Source: Planctomycetota bacterium | Lineage (GTDB): Bacteria > Planctomycetota > UBA1135 | Assembly: GCA_018671175.1 (NCBI GenBank) | Contig: JABHIE010000029.1 | Coordinates: 150,929 to 214,928, forward strand | DNA: 64,000 bases | Reading direction: 5' to 3' | Part shown: positions 15,668-24,707 of the stretch, in pieces | Position numbering within the stretch: position 1 is the first letter of the stretch | How the letters are laid out: each line of letters begins with the position of its first letter | Program-made: the position numbers and the translations under genes | Notes under the pieces: model-generated | Databases searched by the model: none | The model's input: the letters and a program-made list of their open reading frames with translations, nothing else | Told to the model about the DNA's origin: nothing

Positions 15668-17698
15668 TCAATGAATGGCCGAAGCGTGTGTCTGCTTGCC
15701 AACGAGTCGCAAGAAAGCAAACAGTAATACCGCACCAATTCCGAGTGAAATTGCAGGGTGAGGCCCAAGCAAGACGGTCGGCAAGTAGCCAACCAAAAGA
15801 GCGATGCCCACCACCAGCAAAGCGTAGGGCGCTTGCGTGCGCACATGCACAATATGTTTGCATGCCGATGCCGTTGAGCTCAAAACCGTGGTGTCACTAA
15901 TGGGCGAGCAGTGGTCACCAAAGATAGAACCCTCTAAAACGGCACCAATGGACAAAATGAGCAGCAGGTGCGAATCGATGGGGGAATCAGCCGGCAATTG
16001 AGAGCCCAATCGGTGTGCGAGCAAAACCACATTGGGTTGCATAATGGCCATGGTCGTCCAGCTTGAACCAGTCGCAAAAGCTACAAAACAGCTCGTCGCG
16101 AATAATGCCAAGGGGAGCCATTGCGGCGCCATTGAGTTTTGCAAAGAAGCGACAAGCCAATCTGCGGTGCCTAGGCTTTGGCAAACCTCGCCAATACTCC
16201 AAGCTAAGACCAGAACCATCACACCGTCTTTGATGAGCGTACCCATGCCGCGCGTGGTGGTGATCAAGGCATCGCTCAAAGGGATGAGGCGCTGGCCGAG
16301 AGACATCAAGAGGGCCAGCACGAATGATGCGAGTGAGCCAAAGAAAATCGATTCAGACGAGTCGGCGTGAGCAAGGAGCTCGCGTAAATAGCTGGTGGTT
16401 CCAGCTGCTTTAGCCTCGGCAAGCGCGCTGGAAGTCATGGCTTCCGCCCCGGAATAGAAAAGCAAAAATGCAGTCATGCTAATCATGGTGACGAGGGGCA
16501 GCCAGCCGTTAAAACTGCGAGGCGTAACCCACTCGGCCATGGTAATTGTCGTTTGCGTTACGGCCGATTTGTCGAGTGGGGTCTCGTTTGGCGAATGGGT
16601 AGGGGCCGCAGCAGCCTGTCGCTCTGCCTCAAGCATGGGCCCGAAATCGCGGCGCGTCCAGATCACGAGACCGACCATCACGATGGCGAGCAAGCAGTAA
16701 AAACGATAAGGGATGGTCTCGAGGAAAATGGAGTAGCCCATACTTTCTTCGAGGCCGATCGTGGGCAGTTGCGGCGCAAATGTGCTGATTTGATAAGCCA
16801 CCCAAGTCGATAACACAGCAACGCCTGCAACAGGCGCGGCGGTTGAATCGACAATGTAGGCCAACTTGGCACGGCTCACTTTGAGTCGATCAAAAAGTGG
16901 GCGACACGAGTTGCCGACGACAATCGTATTTGCGTAATCATCAAAGAAAATACTCAGCCCGAGTGCGTAAGCCACCGCTTGCACAGAGCGCGAATTGCGT
17001 GCCATTCCGGTCATGGAAAGCACCATGCCTTCGATGCCACCCATGCGCGTGATGAGCGCGACCATTGACGACAGGATGAAGACAAAGCCAAGAATATATA
17101 GGTGAAATGAATCACCGAAAATTTTGTCGCCGAGGATGTGCCCAAACAAATAGCCAAATGCCGTGTGGTGGCTCGACTGGACGACCAAAATCGTTCCTGC
17201 GATGACTCCGATCGAAAGTGAAATCAGGGTCGATCGTAAAAGGAAGGCCAGCAGGATGGCCAGAAGTGCGGGCAAAAGTGAGGTGCGCGAAGCCAGTCTC
17301 GTGCTTGCGAGGGTCTTGCCGAATTCATCGCTAATCTTGATAGTCTTGCTGCCGTGGTCGGCGGCAATGTGGCGCGTAATGACACGGCCGCCCGTCGGGG
17401 CATCTGGCAGGTGGACGACTAAGAGCCCACCTGACTCCCGCAAAATGGGGTGGCTCGCTGGAAGTTTCAAACTGCCACGAAGCGCGTCTTCGTATGCATC
17501 GGATGCTTGCGTTTCGCGTGGCAGCATCAAGCGCAGTTGTGAGGTGTTGTTTGGCACAACCACAGAATCAACGGCCGCCATATCTTGAAATAAATGACGC
17601 GCCGCCAAACCCTCGAGCGCACCCGTGTCGGCTGGCATTAGCAGGACAGGGATGGTGATGAGCAGGAAGAAACCAGCGAACAGCAGTCGAGCGCGCAT
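15668..17698 (-). CDS. nhaC: Na+/H+ antiporter, NhaC family, with extracytoplasmic N-terminal insert
   Basis: A 676-residue ion-transporter-superfamily antiporter with about a dozen membrane segments. NhaC hallmarks include SIFFDDYANTIVVGNSCRP and the later IFGDHCSPISDTTVLSS. The protein is longer than typical NhaC (about 450-520): after a first hydrophobic segment (residues 5-22) there is a soluble stretch to about residue 140 before the transport core begins near LLPALLAILLAFLLRS. That stretch should lie outside the cytoplasm and has no recognised fold. A TAGAAT hexamer six bases from the ATG suggests leaderless transcription. Substrate (Na+ or another solute/H+ exchange) is inferred from family. 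Confidence 0.82.
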   Translation of the reverse strand: MRARLLFAGFFLLITIPVLLMPADTGALEGLAARHLFQDMAAVDSVVVPNNTSQLRLMLPRETQASDAYEDALRGSLKLPASHPILRESGGLLVVHLPDAPTGGRVITRHIAADHGSKTIKISDEFGKTLASTRLASRTSLLPALLAILLAFLLRSTLISLSIGVIAGTILVVQSSHHTAFGYLFGHILGDKIFGDSFHLYILGFVFILSSMVALITRMGGIEGMVLSMTGMARNSRSVQAVAYALGLSIFFDDYANTIVVGNSCRPLFDRLKVSRAKLAYIVDSTAAPVAGVAVLSTWVAYQISTFAPQLPTIGLEESMGYSIFLETIPYRFYCLLAIVMVGLVIWTRRDFGPMLEAERQAAAAPTHSPNETPLDKSAVTQTTITMAEWVTPRSFNGWLPLVTMISMTAFLLFYSGAEAMTSSALAEAKAAGTTSYLRELLAHADSSESIFFGSLASFVLALLMSLGQRLIPLSDALITTTRGMGTLIKDGVMVLVLAWSIGEVCQSLGTADWLVASLQNSMAPQWLPLALFATSCFVAFATGSSWTTMAIMQPNVVLLAHRLGSQLPADSPIDSHLLLILSIGAVLEGSIFGDHCSPISDTTVLSSTASACKHIVHVRTQAPYALLVVGIALLVGYLPTVLLGPHPAISLGIGAVLLFAFLRLVGKQTHASAIH

Positions 17699-17704
17699 GG
17701 CCCT

Positions 17705-17710
17705 ATTCTA
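17705..17710 (-). promoter_or_regulatory. -10 element of nhaC, leaderless spacing
   Basis: TAGAAT on the minus strand is followed by exactly six bases and ATG. It lies back to back with the plus-strand promoter 20 bases away. Confidence 0.55.
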
Positions 17711-17729
17711 TCGGCAGAGCTCGACGCGT

Positions 17730-17735
17730 TAAGAT
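17730..17735 (+). promoter_or_regulatory. -10 element of the 17742 gene, leaderless spacing
   Basis: TAAGAT is followed by exactly six bases (AGGGCT) and ATG. No Shine-Dalgarno sequence can fit in the transcript if it starts at the ATG. Confidence 0.55.
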
Positions 17736-17741
17736 AGGGCT

Positions 17742-18248
17742 ATGGACCCCGTGCTCGCACTGATTCTTGGCTGTTTGCTGACCTTCATGGTGGCAGGGGC
17801 TGGTGTGGTGCTATGGCAGGTCTCAAAACGGCTCAAGCGCGTCCAAGAGCGGCTCGAAGCGATGCAGGTGCTTTCTTTGTTACCCGATCGCGTGCAAGCT
17901 TTATCACGCGTGGTCGAAGATTTAGACCCAGGTCTCATTCGCGAAGAGTTTGAGCGGATTCACACAGCCCTGGCTCGTTTAGAGGCTCTCGCAGCATCTC
18001 CCGCAGGTGCCGCACCCCCTGAAATCAGCCGGGCAGATGTCGTCCGCGCTTTGGTGCATCGCTGGCTGCGTGACGAGGGCTATCGCTCTGCGCGCTTGCT
18101 CGACGGTGAGACTGATTTCTCTAAAGACCCTGTTGCAATACAGGTTCGCGGAATACTCAATGGCACTCAGATTGAGGGTTCCGTCCTTGTTCGCGGCGAC
18201 GAGGTGGTAGAGGCCACGCTCGAGCCGGATTATCGCGCTTTTCCTTAA
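17742..18248 (+). CDS. Membrane-anchored coiled-coil protein of unknown function
   Basis: Not recognised. The 168-residue protein has an N-terminal membrane segment (residues 4-25), a helical, heptad-like stretch to about residue 95 (KRLKRVQERLEAMQ, then RIHTALARLEALAA), and a small soluble C-terminal domain of mixed strands ending in RAFP. The N-terminal anchor plus coiled coil suggests a cytoplasm-facing scaffold or assembly factor. It is transcribed toward asnS, 32 bases away, and probably shares its transcript, so it may be the promoter-proximal gene of an asnS operon. Confidence 0.7.
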   Translation: MDPVLALILGCLLTFMVAGAGVVLWQVSKRLKRVQERLEAMQVLSLLPDRVQALSRVVEDLDPGLIREEFERIHTALARLEALAASPAGAAPPEISRADVVRALVHRWLRDEGYRSARLLDGETDFSKDPVAIQVRGILNGTQIEGSVLVRGDEVVEATLEPDYRAFP

Positions 18249-18280
18249 AGTGTTTTCTCTGCAGGCCTCCCTTCCAAATC

Positions 18281-19588
18281 ATGCGTGACGCTCGTATTTC
18301 TGATCTCTCTACCCTCGAAGGGGAAACTGTCCGCCTGCGTGGCTGGCTTTATAACTCTCGCGGCAAAGGCAAGTTGATTTTCTTGTTGGTGCGCGATGGC
18401 TCTGGCATTTGCCAGTGTGTACTTTCGGCAAAAAATGTTGACGAGGCGATTTTTGAAAATGGCAAGTCACTTACGCAAGAATCGAGTGTCGAAATCACGG
18501 GCGTGGTTCAACTCGACGAGCGTGCCCCTGGTGGCGCTGAGCTTTCGGTAACCGATGTCAAGGTGGTTCAAATCTCTGAACCATTCCCTATTGGCAAGAA
18601 AGAACACGGAGCCGGTTTTTTGATGGATCACCGCCATCTCTGGTTGCGTTCGAAAAAGCAAATGGCCATTTTGCGCGTGCGTCACCGCATCTTGAAGTCG
18701 TTCCGTGACTATCTTGATGACGATGGTTTCTTTTGCGTTGACTCTCCGATTTTTACTCCAAACGCTTGCGAGGGTACATCGACTCTTTTCGAAACGCAGT
18801 ACTTCGATGAGACCGCCTATCTCACGCAGTCAGGGCAGCTTTACGCTGAGGCGAGTGCAATGGCATTGGGCAAGGTTTATTGCTTTGGGCCGACCTTCCG
18901 TGCTGAAAAATCAAAAACACGCCGGCACCTGACTGAGTTCTGGATGCTTGAGCCTGAAATCGCTTACGCCGATTTAACTCAGGTTTGTGACACGGCTGAG
19001 GGCATGATTCGCTACACCATCCGCAAAGTGCTTGAGCATTGCCAGCAAGATTTAGCTGACCTTGAGCAAGACCCCGAAACTTTGCGCGGCTGGGATAAAG
19101 AGTGGCCTCGTCTCAAATACGACGATGCCGCCGTGATGTTGATGGCCTGGAAGGCAGAGGGCAAATACGAGAGTGAGTTTCAGCCTGGCGATGACCTAGG
19201 CGCACCTGACGAGACCATGCTTGGCTTGCATTACGGTTGCCCCGTCATGGTTACGCATTGGCCAGTTGAGGTAAAAGCGTTTTACATGAAGCGCGACTCC
19301 GATGATGATACGCGCGTTTTGGGCGTTGACATCATTGCGCCAACCGCGGGTGAAATCGTGGGTGGCGCGGTTCGTGAAGACGACCACGATGTGTTGCTTG
19401 GCCGTATTCATGACCATGAATTGCCGCAAGAGGCTTTTCAGTGGTATCTCGATTTGCGCAAATTCGGTTCGGTGCCGCATGGCGGTTTTGGAATCGGTCT
19501 TGAGCGTACGGTTTCTTGGCTCACGGGTGTTGAGCATGTGCGCGAGTGCATCCCTTTCCCGCGTACTTTGCAGCGCATTTACCCTTAG
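18281..19588 (+). CDS. asnS: Asparaginyl-tRNA synthetase
   Basis: A 435-residue class IIb aminoacyl-tRNA synthetase that charges tRNA-Asn. The N-terminal OB fold (residues 1-100) has the anticodon-binding VRLRGWLYNSRGKGKLIF strand. The catalytic core shows motif 2 in FRAEKSKTRRHLTEFWMLEPE and motif 3 in GGFGIGLERTVSWLTG. TLFETQYFDETAYLTQSGQLYAEA is typical of AsnRS rather than AspRS. The aspS gene is also present (61 kb), so the cell charges both directly. Four bases of its 3' end overlap the convergent gene. Confidence 0.95.
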   Translation: MRDARISDLSTLEGETVRLRGWLYNSRGKGKLIFLLVRDGSGICQCVLSAKNVDEAIFENGKSLTQESSVEITGVVQLDERAPGGAELSVTDVKVVQISEPFPIGKKEHGAGFLMDHRHLWLRSKKQMAILRVRHRILKSFRDYLDDDGFFCVDSPIFTPNACEGTSTLFETQYFDETAYLTQSGQLYAEASAMALGKVYCFGPTFRAEKSKTRRHLTEFWMLEPEIAYADLTQVCDTAEGMIRYTIRKVLEHCQQDLADLEQDPETLRGWDKEWPRLKYDDAAVMLMAWKAEGKYESEFQPGDDLGAPDETMLGLHYGCPVMVTHWPVEVKAFYMKRDSDDDTRVLGVDIIAPTAGEIVGGAVREDDHDVLLGRIHDHELPQEAFQWYLDLRKFGSVPHGGFGIGLERTVSWLTGVEHVRECIPFPRTLQRIYP

Positions 19589-20523
19589 CGAGGGGCGTAT
19601 TGCGCCGCTAGTTGTGCGGATCGAATGCGCGCTGGATTGTTGCTCTGTAGTGCCGCCAGTAACACTTGGTGAGTGTGTGGGGCTAGCATGCCCAAAGCTC
19701 TCAATATAGCGCTTTGCTCGTCGCTGGAGGCGTTTGGGCTTTTGGCATGTGCATCAAGAAGTCTTGCTGCCGCGCGCTGGAACGAGGTGTCTGACTTGAG
19801 TGTATGGCTCTCTGCTAGTTGCAGCCAAGGCAGGGTTTTGAGCTGCGCTTCGAGAGCTGCAACTTGTTTGCTTTGGGCTTCCCAGGCTGCGTTGGGCTCA
19901 TAATCGCTGGGTGGCCTTTCGGCCCGTAGTAGGGTGCGTTGAATGGCCAACAACAAGATGCGCTTCGCCAATTCATAGCGGCCCGTGCGAGGCCAGGTCG
20001 CCCAGGGCGCGTGAGCATCGTCGGCCGTGCCAGAAAGTAAAATTGAGCGAGCGAGAGGCCAAGCATTAAGAAGGCCAGACTCAAGAAGCAGGCCCGTTGC
20101 GGCCGAGCGCAAAGCAAGAGGCGCACTTGCATCTTGAGCGAGAAAGGCAAGGCTGGGCAAGCTCGAGGCAGGAGCGGCTTGAGGTGCGAGCAAGCAGGCT
20201 AAAGCTGCGGCTTCATCAGGAATCGAGCAAGCGGCTCGAAGAAGGGCCAGGGTAAGCGGCGATTCGCGGCTGCTGTTTGCGCTCAATATGGCAACGAGAC
20301 GAACCTCAGCCACATTGCCATGTCGCAATAAATAGCGCAAGGCGTTGGTCTGCGGCGAGTCTTGAGGGATGAGTTGCCGAGCTTCCTCTTTCTCTACAAA
20401 CTCTTGAGTCGCGGCGGTTTGCACGGTCTCAAGATAGGCCACAGATTGTGGGGCTTCGCTTAGCACAATCTCATCTGCGGGTGGCAAAAAAGAAGCGGCC
20501 TGAAAAAGGAGAACGGCGAGCAT
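19585..20523 (-). CDS. Secreted or membrane-attached helical-repeat protein, unknown function
   Basis: Not recognised as a named family. The 312-residue protein begins with a short hydrophobic segment (MLAVLLFQAASF) that may be a signal peptide or anchor. The rest is rich in Ala and Leu with repeating helix-sized blocks (for example LTLALLRAACS, PLALRSAATGLLLESG, AILRALGMLA), as in HEAT/armadillo-type solenoids. A TAAAAT hexamer sits five bases before the ATG. A second helical-repeat secreted protein is encoded at 23.3 kb; the two may be distant relatives. Confidence 0.65.
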   Translation of the reverse strand: MLAVLLFQAASFLPPADEIVLSEAPQSVAYLETVQTAATQEFVEKEEARQLIPQDSPQTNALRYLLRHGNVAEVRLVAILSANSSRESPLTLALLRAACSIPDEAAALACLLAPQAAPASSLPSLAFLAQDASAPLALRSAATGLLLESGLLNAWPLARSILLSGTADDAHAPWATWPRTGRYELAKRILLLAIQRTLLRAERPPSDYEPNAAWEAQSKQVAALEAQLKTLPWLQLAESHTLKSDTSFQRAAARLLDAHAKSPNASSDEQSAILRALGMLAPHTHQVLLAALQSNNPARIRSAQLAAQYAPR

Positions 20524-20528
20524 GGGTG

Positions 20529-20534
20529 ATTTTA
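20529..20534 (-). promoter_or_regulatory. -10 element of the 20523 gene
   Basis: TAAAAT on the minus strand, five bases from the ATG; the transcript would begin at or within one base of the start codon. Confidence 0.45.
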
Positions 20535-20567
20535 ACCCAGCTCGCCGCTCGAAACAGTCGCCTTAGA

Positions 20568-21767
20568 TTAGACGAATCGATGAAGCTCTTTTTTCGGCGC
20601 GGGGCGGGCCAAACGGCGCAGGCTTTGAGCTTGCAATTGGCGGACGCGCTCACGGGAAACACCTAGGCGGATGCGAACTTCCTCAAGAGTTTTTGGAGTG
20701 CCGTCTTCGAAACCAAAGCGCATGCGCAAGACAAGAGCCTCGCGTGCGGGAAGGCGATCTAAGAGGTCTTCTAGCTTGCTACGCAGCTCTGCAGAAGTGG
20801 GGCAGTCAGGCAGAGGGATGTCGCGCAGGTCAGGCAGCAAATCAGCAAAGCCAGATTCGTCGTCTTGATTCGTTGCCGAGCGATTCAACGATAGGCACTG
20901 GCGGTCGGCCCGTTGCGCACGCTCTACGCGGTCAGGCGTAAGGTTTGTCTTTACAGCAATTTGCTCAATCGTCAGATTGCCCTCGGCATTTGAAGTGACA
21001 TCACGGACGCGATGCAAAGCCTGCGCCAAGTACACCGGAAGCCGCACGGTGCGTGACTGAAAGCTCAGAGCCTTAAGGATGCCTTGCTGAACCCACCAAG
21101 AAGCGTAACTTGCAAATCGCACACCTTCAGCGCGGTTGTAACGCTCAACAGCACGCAGTAAAGAAGTGTTGCCCTCTTGAATCAAGTCTTCCCATGGCAC
21201 ACCAACATGACGGTACTTGCGAGCCGTAGTCGGGACGATGTGTAGGTTGCGGTCAATCAGTGCGCTTTGCACATCATGGAGCTCGCGCAAACGGCGCTGC
21301 AGACGCAAACGGATGTCTTCCTCAAGTGTCGCGTTGGCATCGAAAGGGCGCTGGCGAGCTTCTTCAAGGACATTTGAGTAAGGCGAGAGGTGCTCTTCAA
21401 GCATCGCCAAAGTCAAAGGAGCGACGGTGTGGCCAACAAGGTCAAGAAGTGAATCGCGCAAGAGTTGAATCGAGCGGTTGAGAATAAACTCTTCTTCTCG
21501 GCTAGTCGGGCGGATGCGGCGCAAGTCGGCCCAGTAAATGCTGAGTGGGTCGCCTGAAATCTGCACTTTGGCGCTCTCGTCTCGCTCAAGGAAATCAGGG
21601 GAAAGGACTTCAGGAAGGAATGGCAAATCGGTGCCAACCAAGACCTCGCGAAGGACGGGGTGGATGCCGATAAAGCTCTCCTCGGTTTTGAACGAGGGGG
21701 AAATGAGCTCCCAGGAGAACTGACCTTGGGTGAAGGCGTCTTGGACGATGGGGGGTGTTTTGGTCAT
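20568..21767 (-). CDS. RNA polymerase sigma factor, sigma-70 family (RpoD/RpoS-like)
   Basis: A 399-residue sigma factor. Region 1.2 appears at about residues 73-95 (DPLSIYWADLRRIRPTSREEE), region 2 includes RKYRHVGVPWEDLIQEGNTSLLRAVERYN and FASYASWWVQQGI, region 3 follows, and region 4.2 is the helix-turn-helix TLEEVRIRLGVSRERVRQLQ. The first 70 residues match nothing recognised. Canonical housekeeping sigma factors read RLVV/NLRLV and KKYRNRG before DLIQEGN; here RNLHIVPTTARKYRHVG, so this is probably an alternative (group 2) factor and not the primary one. No leaderless hexamer is found before its ATG, and the roughly 220-base divergent region upstream suggests regulated expression. Confidence 0.85.
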   Translation of the reverse strand: MTKTPPIVQDAFTQGQFSWELISPSFKTEESFIGIHPVLREVLVGTDLPFLPEVLSPDFLERDESAKVQISGDPLSIYWADLRRIRPTSREEEFILNRSIQLLRDSLLDLVGHTVAPLTLAMLEEHLSPYSNVLEEARQRPFDANATLEEDIRLRLQRRLRELHDVQSALIDRNLHIVPTTARKYRHVGVPWEDLIQEGNTSLLRAVERYNRAEGVRFASYASWWVQQGILKALSFQSRTVRLPVYLAQALHRVRDVTSNAEGNLTIEQIAVKTNLTPDRVERAQRADRQCLSLNRSATNQDDESGFADLLPDLRDIPLPDCPTSAELRSKLEDLLDRLPAREALVLRMRFGFEDGTPKTLEEVRIRLGVSRERVRQLQAQSLRRLARPAPKKELHRFV

Positions 21768-21925
21768 TGTGGTGGGCCTCGCTTGTTCGAGTTGCCGCCC
21801 TATTGCGATTGTTGTGCCAAGGTGAGTTTTTCTGTAAATATATTTCTTGTAACTTCTAACTCGTTTGACGGTATGCGGTTAGGTTGTTTAGCAGTTTTGG
21901 TTATCTTTAACTCTGATGTGATTCA

Positions 21926-21946
21926 AGCCCCTTGGTGGGGTTTTTT
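21926..21946 (+). terminator. Possible intrinsic terminator or attenuator hairpin
   Basis: CCCC and GGGG separated by five bases form a stem extendable by G-U and A-U pairs, followed by six T. A second inverted repeat (GGTGG at 21955-21959 and CCACC at 21970-21974) lies just downstream. Both lie in the 5' region of the 22022 gene, with no plus-strand gene ending upstream, so attenuation is as plausible as termination. The 220-base gap 21768-21988 otherwise holds an AT-rich tract with a TATATT that could be the -10 of the sigma gene (21837-21842, minus). Confidence 0.35.
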
Positions 21947-22021
21947 CCGCAATTGGTGGGGAATATTTACCACCGTTACCTTTGATGAGTGAAACCGTCT
22001 ACATGGCGGAGAAACATCCAA

Positions 22022-23233
22022 ATGATTACCCTTTTACCCATTCTTCTTGCGGCGGGCTTGTTTCAAGCTTTGCCGCCCGTTCCTAATCTTGCACCATCGG
22101 TTGGTGGGCATGATTTCCTCGGCTCAACCACTCTTGATTGCCGCCTTCCGCATGACCCCGTTTCGACGGCTTCAGCGGTTTTGCATCTAGACTCATCGCT
22201 CGATGCGGCACAGGTCATTCTTTCGCAAGAGGCTTGGCGTGTTTTTGGTGGCGACCGCGACCAAGATGGCATTTTAGACGGCCTGCCGGGGCTAGATGCG
22301 CTTTGCTTTATTCCCGAGCGATCGACGCTGCCCTTAGCCCACAGGCTGGCATTCTCGGTTGAGCGTAGCGAGCTTAGTTTGCTTGACGGTGATGTCCTTG
22401 CCCTGAATTTATCGGGTGCAGGTGTAGAGGTCTTACTCGCCGAAGCTGATCTGAAATCTTTCCTGCAACAGAGTAGCGGCTATATTGATATCGATGCTTT
22501 GGCTTGGCCAGAGGCCGACGAATTGTGGTTTTCGCTAAGAGACAATTTAAAGGGTACTACCCTTGGTGACCTTTCAGACGGTGATGTCCTTGCATGGTCA
22601 TTTTCTACTTCTAGCTGCCGCTTGCTCTGGAGTGAGAGCGACATTCAATCCATGGTTGATGCTGCAACGGGCCTAAACCAGTCCATCGGAGATGTAACTG
22701 GGCTAACGCTTGATGCACAGAAGCGGTTGTTGTTTAGTGTTCAGTCGCCATCCACAAAAGACGCCAGTGTGTTTAGCGAGCTCGGGCAAGTCGTGGTCGC
22801 AGAGGCGGAGTGGGGCTTTTTGCAGTCGGCAGAATTAAGCGCGATTGCACGACTTCCGTTTGCGCTAGACCCTACGCCTGTGGCTTCTATGGGTTCTCCC
22901 ACCATCAAAATGGGTTATCCCGTAATGATTCGTATTCGAAATGCAACGCCCGGTGGCCTGGTCATGGGCTTCAATGGTTTACAAATTGGGCCTGCGGTTG
23001 CAATGGGTCGATACGGAGGATTCGGGGCGGTCTATTTACTTCCTGATTTGGCACCTCATACCATTCGGCCTTTGCATTTGCACCCGACTGTTGCAGACAA
23101 CAGTGGCAGCGCCTCTTTCTCTTGGGTGCTACCTAGCGTTTCACTCTATCCATCTGGCGTTCACCTATATGTGCAAGGCCTTGATGTTGAGACATCGCAA
23201 ATTACAGCACCAGTTAGTGTTCGCGTGGAATAA
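22022..23233 (+). CDS. Secreted protein of unknown function with a strand-rich C-terminal module
   Basis: A secreted protein of about 403 residues, family not recognised. The ATG at 22022 follows a GGAG motif and starts a signal peptide (MITLLPILLAAGLFQALPP); an upstream GTG at 21989 would add 11 residues with two positive charges. The body is dense in acidic, turn-rich strands (VFGGDRDQDGILDGLPG resembles a Ca-binding Asp loop; two segments read LSDGDVLAW and LLDGDVLAL). The last 100 residues, from about YPVMIRIRNATPGG, form a beta-rich module ending in DVETSQITAPVSVRVE that resembles the C-terminal module of the FG-GAP protein at 35.8 kb. Possibly cell-surface attached. Confidence 0.7.
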   Translation: MITLLPILLAAGLFQALPPVPNLAPSVGGHDFLGSTTLDCRLPHDPVSTASAVLHLDSSLDAAQVILSQEAWRVFGGDRDQDGILDGLPGLDALCFIPERSTLPLAHRLAFSVERSELSLLDGDVLALNLSGAGVEVLLAEADLKSFLQQSSGYIDIDALAWPEADELWFSLRDNLKGTTLGDLSDGDVLAWSFSTSSCRLLWSESDIQSMVDAATGLNQSIGDVTGLTLDAQKRLLFSVQSPSTKDASVFSELGQVVVAEAEWGFLQSAELSAIARLPFALDPTPVASMGSPTIKMGYPVMIRIRNATPGGLVMGFNGLQIGPAVAMGRYGGFGAVYLLPDLAPHTIRPLHLHPTVADNSGSASFSWVLPSVSLYPSGVHLYVQGLDVETSQITAPVSVRVE

Positions 23234-23283
23234 TCCGCAACGGTTTGTTGGGGGCGTTATGCTGAGTTCGCCCCCTTCTAACC

Positions 23284-24690
23284 ATGATTTCTCTCGCGCT
23301 TGCCTTGCCTCTGTTGGCGATGATGCCTCAGACTCCTGCTCCCGATATTCAGAGAGCCTTGAATGATCGCAGCACATCCGCTCGGCGCTTAGCTTCTGAA
23401 GCGATTGCCGACCAGGGGCTCTCTGTTGAACCATGGCTTCTAAAAGAAATGAAAAAGGGAGCCTCCTTGCGGCAGCGCTCCTTGCTTCTTTCTGCGGCCT
23501 TGATGGGCACTGAATCTTCTTTTGCGGCCTTGCTTGAGAGGGCAAAGAAAGGCCGCAAGCCTGACGAGGTCCGTGCTTATGCGCTCTTGCTTTACGGTGC
23601 ATTTCACCCTGACGCTGGCAAAGAGCCCCTTCGCGATCGGCAATTCGCGGCAAGTGCCTTTGAGCGTTCTTGTTATTTGGCTGGGGTGTTGACCCATGCG
23701 CGCGATATTGACCCTGTGGCCTGGGTTGATTTTTTAGAGAAGCGTTCTTCTCCGCAAGAGCGCGCGCTTTTTACGATGCTTCTTCACTTGCGCGCGGCGG
23801 CGACGAATGACACTTCCCAAGATGCGTGTGCTCTTTCATCTCGTTGGCTTGGCTCGATGTTGATGACATCTCATCCTCTTCCAGCTTCTGACCTTGACGC
23901 ATTCGACGGCTTGCCGGTTTCGTGGCGCACAGCCGTTTATCGTGAGCCAGCTCGCACTTGGCAAAGCTTAGAAGGGCATTCCTTTTCTGGAGAATTAGCT
24001 TCTCGTGTTTTTGCTTTACGCGAGTTCTTACCCGAGCATCGCACTCGGGCTTTTATTTCACTTGATAAAAAAGTGCATCAGCCACAGGCCATGGCTTGGC
24101 TTTGGGGGTTGGCGGGTGATTTAGGCCTAGACCTGCCATTGCCTGCTTCAGATAAACTTCTCTCACATGAGGTCGCAGGCATTCTGCGCCTTGCCCTCGA
24201 AGACCGCTCGTCTGCGGTTTCGGCCGCCTATAAACGCTTGCCATTAGCGCGGGCTCTCTTGAATTCAGATCGCCCGCTAATTGCCAAATGGCCTGCTTAC
24301 TTAATCCTGGCCTTGACATCTGACCCTGAAGACGAGTCGTTCTTAGCCGATGCGCTCGAGCAAGCTTCTTCTTTAACACGCCAAAAAATATATCCAATCT
24401 GGCTTTTTCGGCGGCAAACTCAAATGACCGAAGACGCTCGCTTAGCCTTGCTGCGCCGTTGGTCGGTCTCTCTTGGGGCGGGTTCTTCGGGTTATCTCGA
24501 TCAACTCGCGCCTGTATGGGTTGGCAACTTACTTCTTGGCAATACCGACGCCATGACGCAGGTGCTTCAGCTGGCCACTCCTCTGTCAGCACTTATCCCA
24601 GATGAGCGTGATCATCCTCGTCAAAGCGCGCTCTACGAAGATATTGCTGAGTTCCTTTTCTCCGGTTTGTATCACTTCGATTTGCCGTAA
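23284..24690 (+). CDS. Secreted helical-repeat (HEAT-like) protein, unknown function
   Basis: A 468-residue protein with an N-terminal signal peptide (MISLALALPLLAMMPQTPAP). The first third contains HEAT-like helices: DIQRALNDRSTSARRLASEAIADQG has the proline- and arginine-containing pattern of the repeat, and similar blocks follow. The remainder is helical and rich in Leu and Ala. No catalytic motif is seen. It starts 50 bases after the previous gene, with TATGCT 20 bases upstream as a possible -10. It precedes the molybdenum hydroxylase operon by 17 bases; a functional link is not evident. Confidence 0.65.
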   Translation: MISLALALPLLAMMPQTPAPDIQRALNDRSTSARRLASEAIADQGLSVEPWLLKEMKKGASLRQRSLLLSAALMGTESSFAALLERAKKGRKPDEVRAYALLLYGAFHPDAGKEPLRDRQFAASAFERSCYLAGVLTHARDIDPVAWVDFLEKRSSPQERALFTMLLHLRAAATNDTSQDACALSSRWLGSMLMTSHPLPASDLDAFDGLPVSWRTAVYREPARTWQSLEGHSFSGELASRVFALREFLPEHRTRAFISLDKKVHQPQAMAWLWGLAGDLGLDLPLPASDKLLSHEVAGILRLALEDRSSAVSAAYKRLPLARALLNSDRPLIAKWPAYLILALTSDPEDESFLADALEQASSLTRQKIYPIWLFRRQTQMTEDARLALLRRWSVSLGAGSSGYLDQLAPVWVGNLLLGNTDAMTQVLQLATPLSALIPDERDHPRQSALYEDIAEFLFSGLYHFDLP

Positions 24691-24707
24691 AATGGGGTAT
24701 CTGCTCC

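Noticed and set aside
23165..23653. Minus-strand reading frames of 160 to 180 residues inside the helical-repeat gene (also 24053-24592)
   Set aside because: Arg/Gln/Ser-rich peptides without domains, opposite to a gene with a signal peptide and HEAT-like pattern; typical antisense shadows.
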